Of a DNA stretch of 9,874 bases, positions 6,014-9,874 are shown piece after piece; position 1 is the stretch's first letter; the number at the start of each line of letters is the position of its first letter. Where the stretch lies: NCBI GenBank assembly GCA_023421875.1, contig JAEZSM010000057.1, positions 1 to 9,874 on the forward strand, in the 5' to 3' direction. A program made the translations under genes and the position numbers. This DNA comes from Spirochaetota bacterium (GTDB taxonomy: Bacteria > Spirochaetota > Spirochaetia > Treponematales > Rectinemataceae). The notes beneath the pieces are model-generated. The model was not told the origin of the DNA and ran no database searches. It saw only the letters and a program-made list of their open reading frames with translations.

Positions 6014-8124
6014 GCCTCGGCGGCGCTTGTAGCGGCCAAAAGCTTAGCCCTCCTCGCCTCGTCGCCGAGGACTGCGCCCAGGCTTGCCAGGGCCTGCATG
6101 TGGGGTGCTGTATCGTCTGCGGGACTGGCTATGAGGGCGATGATCCTTCCAGGCGAGCCGTCGATCGTACCGAAATCCACGCCCTCCTTATGTATTCCGA
6201 TGGCGATGACCGCGGCGTTCACTCCTAAGCTTCTAGCGTGGGGAAGGGCTATGCCGTGTTCCATCCCGGTGCTCATGCGCGCTTCCCGTTCCATCAGGTC
6301 CTTTAAAAGCACGTCCTTGTCTTTCAGTTTTCCGGCACTATCTAATAGTTCAACAAGTTCGGCGATCACCTGTTCCTTGCTTTGCCCTGTAAGGCTCACG
6401 CTGACACAGTCGGGGCTCAGGGAACGGCTAAAGCCGGGATCTCTGCGGCCCTCTTCCACATGGAGAATACCGCGGAGCTTTTCGGGATCCTGGCTTTCCT
6501 TGAGCTTTTCAAAATCCGAGTCGAGCTCCACCAGAATTTCATGGAGGGCTGCCTTCGCGAAGGGAATGTCCTCGGGCGCGCTTTCCAGGCAGAGGGTTTT
6601 TCCCTTCGTCGCCAGCGAGATCGATACATCGCCTTTCCGGATATGACTGATCTCGTCCCTGATGCTCATGAGCTGGACGAAGAAGCCTTCACGCTGCATT
6701 TCCCGTAAAAAGGTGGATGATACCAGCTCCAGGATCTCTGCCGAGGGGAAATCAACGCTAAAGCTCTCGGTGCTGGACCCTTTGGCTGTTTTTTTTGTGC
6801 CCCTTCCCGGCCTGGCCATTGCGTGGCTGAAAAGAGGCGGCGCCAGAAGTGTCGTCACCAGTATCATGAGTACCGCGACGCCGAAGATCGAAGGATCGAG
6901 TATGCCCCCGGAAAGTCCTATGCCGGCGACGATAAGGGCAACCTCGCCCCTGGGCACCATGCCCAAGCCGATTCTGAGCGCTCCTTTTGGATTGAATCCC
7001 AGAAAGAGGGAAGGAATGCCGCAACCCAGTACCTTGGAGAGAATGGCCGCGGCGGTGTAGGCCAGGCCGAAACCGAGCACCCTCGGGTCCGTTAGAACTT
7101 TGAGATCGACCAGCATGCCCATGGTGGCGAAGAAAATCGGCACGAAGAAATCGTAGAGGGGCTTGATCCTGTCCTGAATCAAGAATGCGATATCGCTGCG
7201 CGAGAGGCTTATGCCCACGATGTAAGCGCCGATGATCATGGCCAGACCCTGGGTTTCGAAAAAGCCTGCTAAAAGAAGGGCCAGGCCAAAGGCCAAGGCG
7301 GGGTAATGGGTTTCGTTTCCCAGTTTTTTAAGAAACGCTGATAGCTTCTTGCCAAAAACCAAGCCCAGGGCGGTAAAACCCAGCCAGATGCCGAAGGCTT
7401 TTAGGGCTATTCCAAGAACGGCAAGCCGCGGAAGCCCCTTGCCGGAACCCCCGAGGGCTGAGACTATTCCCATGACGACGGCGAGGATGACAATGCCCAG
7501 AACATCGTCGAAGACGGCGGCGGCGAGGATACTCACCCCTTCGGGGGAGTCCATTTTTTTTCTGTCCGAGAGGATGCGAGCTGTTATTCCCACCGAGGTA
7601 GCGGTGCTCATGATGCCCAAAAAAAGTGAGGTGGGAGAAAAAAAAGAAGTTCCCGTGAGGAGCATGCCAAGAGCTGCCCCAAAACCGAAAGAAAAAAGGA
7701 CTCCTCCTAAGCCGATGATCGAGCCGGCGAAGGAATAGCGAAGGAGCATGTTGATGTCTGTCTCCAGGCCAGAGGAGAACAAAAGGATTATGGACGCCAC
7801 GGTGGAGAGGGCGTAGAGTTCGGGGCTTACGGCGAAGCCCTCGGCCAATGGGAAGAGTCCCTCGGGTAAGCCTGGCAGCGCGATCGTGCCCAGGGCATAG
7901 GGTCCAAGGATGATGCCGATGATTAGTTCTCCGACCACGGAGGGCAGTTTCAGCGTCTGCGCCAGGCTGCCGCCCGCCCGTACGGCAAAGACAATCGCCG
8001 CGAGCTGCAGCACCAGGAGGGTCATGCGGGGGCCGAGGGCCGATTCTGCCGCCTGGGAAGCCCATGCAAAGGGAGCCGCGGCGAGGAAGAAGAGCACTAA
8101 GGGAGCCAGTCGATGAGTCTTCAT
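5989..8124 (-). CDS. CPA2-family cation/proton antiporter with C-terminal PTS EIIA domain
   Basis: Probable Na+(K+)/H+ antiporter of 711 residues. I chose the ATG at 8124 because it is followed directly by a positive-hydrophobic signal-like segment (MKTHRLAPLVLFFLAAAP). An upstream in-frame ATG at 8262 would add 46 residues from A+T-rich DNA that looks like promoter. Residues about 34-435 form the multi-helix exchanger domain, with the KLPSVVGELIIGIILGPYALG entry motif split across 59-79, the ion-binding pair D206-D207 in VFDDVLGI, and FFATMGMLVDL. A cytoplasmic linker (about 436-565) follows. An EIIA domain of the fructose/PtsN type (about 568-711) carries the phosphorylatable H629 in HGIALPHAR. 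The EIIA domain suggests that PTS phosphorylation gates the antiporter, which is inference. The ion specificity is unknown. The gene is alone on its strand and probably has its own promoter. Confidence 0.92.
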   Translation of the reverse strand: MKTHRLAPLVLFFLAAAPFAWASQAAESALGPRMTLLVLQLAAIVFAVRAGGSLAQTLKLPSVVGELIIGIILGPYALGTIALPGLPEGLFPLAEGFAVSPELYALSTVASIILLFSSGLETDINMLLRYSFAGSIIGLGGVLFSFGFGAALGMLLTGTSFFSPTSLFLGIMSTATSVGITARILSDRKKMDSPEGVSILAAAVFDDVLGIVILAVVMGIVSALGGSGKGLPRLAVLGIALKAFGIWLGFTALGLVFGKKLSAFLKKLGNETHYPALAFGLALLLAGFFETQGLAMIIGAYIVGISLSRSDIAFLIQDRIKPLYDFFVPIFFATMGMLVDLKVLTDPRVLGFGLAYTAAAILSKVLGCGIPSLFLGFNPKGALRIGLGMVPRGEVALIVAGIGLSGGILDPSIFGVAVLMILVTTLLAPPLFSHAMARPGRGTKKTAKGSSTESFSVDFPSAEILELVSSTFLREMQREGFFVQLMSIRDEISHIRKGDVSISLATKGKTLCLESAPEDIPFAKAALHEILVELDSDFEKLKESQDPEKLRGILHVEEGRRDPGFSRSLSPDCVSVSLTGQSKEQVIAELVELLDSAGKLKDKDVLLKDLMEREARMSTGMEHGIALPHARSLGVNAAVIAIGIHKEGVDFGTIDGSPGRIIALIASPADDTAPHMQALASLGAVLGDEARRAKLLAATSAAEAYALLVAK

Positions 8125-8157
8125 AATCTTATGCGATAAATGTAATGAAATGTCATC

Positions 8158-8169
8158 TATTGCGCAATA
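8158..8169. promoter_or_regulatory. Perfect 12-bp palindrome TATTGCGCAATA, candidate operator
   Basis: TATTGCGCAATA is identical to its reverse complement. It overlaps the 3' end of the candidate -10 box and the expected transcription start of the antiporter gene, a typical repressor position. It matches no regulator site I can name, and no regulator gene is adjacent. Confidence 0.4.
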
Positions 8170-8195
8170 ATCAAAAGAATAAAAAGCGATAACAA
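8167..8195 (-). promoter_or_regulatory. Candidate sigma-70 promoter of the antiporter gene
   Basis: On the minus strand TTGTTA (8195-8190) and GATTAT (8172-8167) are separated by exactly 17 bp. Each box matches the consensus at 4 of 6 positions. The region is much more A+T-rich than the flanking genes, and the predicted transcription start near 8160 would leave a leader of about 36 nt before the ATG at 8124. This fits the shorter start chosen for the antiporter. Confidence 0.45.
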
Positions 8196-8206
8196 GAAAA
8201 ATCCCG

Positions 8207-8250
8207 ACAGGAGCCGCCCAATCGCTTGCGCGGTCCTCCTTCCCTCCTGT
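8207..8250. other. Hairpin with alternative pairings before the rluA-like gene
   Basis: AGGAG-CCGC (8209-8217) can pair with GCGG-(TC)-CTCCT (8230-8240), giving a 9-bp stem with a 2-nt bulge and a 12-nt loop. Alternatively ACAGGAG (8207-8213) pairs with CTCCTGT (8244-8250). The two pairings exclude each other. On the plus strand this would lie in the leader just before the pseudouridine synthase start. On the minus strand it is followed, after several bases, by a short T run, but not closely enough for a standard terminator. Its role is unknown. Confidence 0.3.
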
Positions 8251-8264
8251 AGGCTCATCCATGG

Positions 8265-9080
8265 ATGATCGACATTATCTTCGAGGACGAATCCCTCTTT
8301 GTCATCGACAAACCGGTTGGGCTGGCTAGCCAGCCCGGAGAGGGTGTTGTCGGCTCAGTGGTTTCGGTGCTGGAAAAGCAGCTGGGACGCCGGGTATTCC
8401 CCATTCACCGCCTGGACAAGGAGACCGCCGGTTGCATGATGCTGGCCAAGGACTCGGCCGCCGCATCGCGCTGGTCGAAAATTTTGGGCGAGCGCCAAAC
8501 CCATAAGCGGTACATAGCCATTTGCGGCGGCCTTCCCCCCCAGGCCGTGGGTGTTTACCGCGACGCACTAAAGACCAGGGAGCGGCTTCAGGAAGCTGAA
8601 ACCGCCTACAGGCTTGTGACTTCCTTTGGCGCTTTGTCCGGAGGCGGCGCGGAGCGGGGGGTTGAAGGTGCCGTACAGGGCGAAACCAAAGACCGAGGAC
8701 AGGGAAAGCCCGCCTTTAGTCTGCTGGAATTCCGGCTGGGCACGGGAAGAACCCATCAGATACGCCGCCACTGTGCCATGCATGGCCATCCCATAGTCGG
8801 GGATGACCGCTACGGCGATTTTTCTCTCAACAGAAAACTCAAAAAGGAAGCCGGAGCGAAACGACTCTTTCTCTGGGCCTGGGGGCTGGAACTTCCGGGA
8901 CTTGGCTTCATCACCGCAGCTCCACCCGATCATTTTATCGATTTTTTTCGCCGCTGGTCCGACGCTCCGAGCATGGAATCCCTGCTGAAAAGCCTGTCGG
9001 CGAGGCCGATGCCCAAATCCCAAAACCCTTCGGACCGCCGGCCGGCAGGTCAAAGCATAGCGCATAAAGAGGTACCCTGA
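8265..9080 (+). CDS. RluA-family RNA pseudouridine synthase
   Basis: A 271-residue enzyme that isomerises uridine to pseudouridine in rRNA or tRNA. The catalytic Asp is D51 in the RluA signature HRLDKETAG (48-56). The N-terminal strand FEDESLFVIDKPVGL (6-20) and the RNA-contact motif TGRTHQIR (160-167), followed by HGHPIVGDDRYG (173-184), are classic. There is no N-terminal S4 domain, so it resembles the RluA/TruC-type short forms rather than RluC/RluD. A Gly/Glu-rich insertion (about 123-148) and a basic, probably disordered tail (about 240-271) are unusual. The exact target base cannot be read from the sequence. The ATG has only a weak AGG upstream; a second, out-of-frame ATG at 8261 is ignored. 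The TGA stop overlaps the next ATG by 1 bp. Confidence 0.93.
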   Translation: MIDIIFEDESLFVIDKPVGLASQPGEGVVGSVVSVLEKQLGRRVFPIHRLDKETAGCMMLAKDSAAASRWSKILGERQTHKRYIAICGGLPPQAVGVYRDALKTRERLQEAETAYRLVTSFGALSGGGAERGVEGAVQGETKDRGQGKPAFSLLEFRLGTGRTHQIRRHCAMHGHPIVGDDRYGDFSLNRKLKKEAGAKRLFLWAWGLELPGLGFITAAPPDHFIDFFRRWSDAPSMESLLKSLSARPMPKSQNPSDRRPAGQSIAHKEVP

Positions 9081-9484
9081 TGTCACCAGCCCCGCTCTTC
9101 GTTCTGGCGCATGGCGCCTCGTGGATACTGCCCGACGGCCGGGTGATCAAGATCCCCGGTTTTCACAGTTCCTGGATATCTTCCCATCCCTCCATCGCAC
9201 CGGGCGCGACCAATACCGCCGAGTTTGTGGCCAAGACCGGCTGGATCTCCGCAGTGCTCCACGAAGCCGGGTACCTGGAACTCATCGTGCGCTCCAGGGA
9301 GGACGAGCGGATGAAAAACTGCCTCTGGAATCTTCTGTCCGCGAATGCTCCCCTTCTCCAGAAAGTAGTGATCATGGTGCTGGGCAGCTCGGGCTGCATC
9401 ATGATGGGAGGGGGAGACTTTTCTTCAAAAGAGAGCTTCTTTTTAGCCCTGGCCGCGGCGCCGCTGGAGCCGGACAAGCCCTAG
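9080..9484 (+). CDS. Hypothetical protein, translationally coupled to the pseudouridine synthase
   Basis: I do not recognise this 134-residue protein. It starts at the TGATG junction with the preceding gene and has AAGAGG 7 nt before the ATG, so it is very likely real and co-translated. The first half has a pattern of aromatic and His residues: SWILPDGRVIKIP (14-26), FHSSWISSHPS (28-38) and KTGWISAVL (52-60). A hydrophilic charged helix (72-80) and a CLWNLL segment follow. A hydrophobic stretch (94-109, VVIMVLGSSGCIMMGG) is too short and Gly-rich to be a confident membrane helix. There is no signal peptide. The 'WI-PDG ... H ... GWI' layout is reminiscent of small uncharacterised proteins, but I assign no function. 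Confidence 0.75.
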   Translation: MSPAPLFVLAHGASWILPDGRVIKIPGFHSSWISSHPSIAPGATNTAEFVAKTGWISAVLHEAGYLELIVRSREDERMKNCLWNLLSANAPLLQKVVIMVLGSSGCIMMGGGDFSSKESFFLALAAAPLEPDKP

Positions 9485-9561
9485 TCCCCGCTGCGGCTTA
9501 TCCTGTCCAGAGATGGAAGCGCGCCTGAGCCTGCAGGACAAGTTCGTAGGTCTTCGCCGGC
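9485..9561. other. Convergent intergenic gap with a weak inverted repeat
   Basis: This gap separates the ends of two convergent genes. CTTATCCTG (9497-9505) and CAGGACAAG (9534-9542) can pair at 8 of 9 positions across a 28-nt loop, but no T tract follows on either strand. A bidirectional terminator would be expected here; this is at best an imperfect one. Confidence 0.25.
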
Positions 9562-9874
9562 CTAGAGCATAAATTCCCTGATGTAGCCTTCCAGGCTTCG
9601 GGCGTTTTTGACCGCCTTGGCCTTGGCGTGATTGTTGAAGGCCACTAGAACCTGTTTTGCCTTGCGGGCGATGGCTGTTACCATGCGAGCCCTGTCTTTG
9701 AGCTCTTCGGTGGAGTACTCATAGTCGTAGCGCGATGTGGCGTCCCCGTTCCACCATTGATTGCTGTTGCGCCCATGCAGGCGGTAATAGATCCGGTCGG
9801 TGGTTAGTATTTGGGATTCCGGCGGCAATCCTGGCAGATCGGGCCTGTCGATGATGGCCAGGCAGACCTTGCGT
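9562..9874 (-). CDS. DUF72 (YecE-like) family protein, C-terminal fragment
   Basis: The reading frame stays open to the right edge, so only the last 104 residues are visible and the start lies outside. The fragment begins RKVCLAIIDRPDLPGLPPES, then TTDRIYYRLHGRN, then YDYEYSTEEL and VLVAFNNHAKAKAVKNA before the stop. These are the C-terminal landmarks of DUF72 proteins, which adopt a TIM-barrel fold and have no firmly established biochemical role. The 'RLHGRN' and 'FNNH' motifs are the most diagnostic. A TTG within the frame at 9828 is internal, because the homology-like sequence continues upstream of it. The gene is convergent with the 134-residue hypothetical gene. Confidence 0.88.
   Translation of the reverse strand, partial: RKVCLAIIDRPDLPGLPPESQILTTDRIYYRLHGRNSNQWWNGDATSRYDYEYSTEELKDRARMVTAIARKAKQVLVAFNNHAKAKAVKNARSLEGYIREFML

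Noticed and set aside
7328..8065. Minus-strand frame of 245 codons inside the antiporter
   Set aside because: It is an alternative frame of the antiporter gene, rich in Arg/Pro/His with no domain resemblance.
8125..8262. 46-residue N-terminal extension of the antiporter from an ATG at 8262
   Set aside because: No Shine-Dalgarno precedes it, the DNA is A+T-rich with promoter-like boxes, and the signal-like hydrophobic start at 8124 would become internal.
9121..9528. Plus-strand frame of 135 codons overlapping the 134-residue hypothetical protein
   Set aside because: It has no ribosome binding site and Arg-rich composition, while the other frame has a coupled start and good Shine-Dalgarno.
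9497..9542. Inverted repeat as a bidirectional rho-independent terminator
   Set aside because: It has a 28-nt loop and no T tract on either strand, so it is kept only as a weak note.
1..9874. Mobile elements, CRISPR arrays, tRNA/rRNA genes, toxin-antitoxin or defence modules
   Set aside because: No repeats with spacers, transposase motifs, terminal inverted repeats, tRNA cloverleaf or defence-type domains were seen; gene packing leaves almost no free space.

Overview
The window (about 9.9 kb, clearly G+C-rich in its genes) looks like ordinary bacterial chromosome with tightly packed metabolic and housekeeping genes. No insertion sequence, phage module, tRNA, rRNA or CRISPR array is visible. 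The large PPi-type PEP carboxykinase, a hut pathway, and a CPA2 antiporter fused to a PTS EIIA domain would fit an anaerobic or fermentative bacterium. A treponeme-like spirochaete is my tentative guess, but nothing here proves the taxon.

Region 1 (1-5098, minus strand) is a histidine-utilisation operon, read right to left. It holds hutH (histidine ammonia-lyase), then a 1155-residue protein I assign to the pyrophosphate-dependent PEP carboxykinase family, then the first 17 codons of what looks like hutI (imidazolonepropionase), cut by the left edge. The genes overlap by 10 bp and 1 bp, so they are almost certainly co-transcribed and translationally coupled. The central gene sits where urocanase (hutU) is often found, and no urocanase is in the window. 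This is the most interesting feature here: a carbon-flux enzyme that uses or makes PPi is locked into an amino-acid catabolic operon.

Region 2 (5099-6013) starts with a 45-bp divergent gap containing an imperfect palindrome. The plus-strand EamA/DMT-family permease follows. Its 3' end overlaps by 25 bp the 3' end of the convergent antiporter gene.

Region 3 (5989-8264) is a minus-strand CPA2-type cation/proton antiporter with a cytoplasmic C-terminal PTS EIIA domain. It is followed by a 140-bp A+T-rich intergenic region with a plausible promoter, a perfect 12-bp palindrome overlapping its -10 box, and a hairpin.

Region 4 (8265-9874) has a plus-strand RluA-family pseudouridine synthase whose stop codon overlaps the start of an unrecognised 134-residue protein. 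After a 77-bp convergent gap comes the C-terminal part of a minus-strand DUF72 (YecE-like) protein, cut by the right edge.
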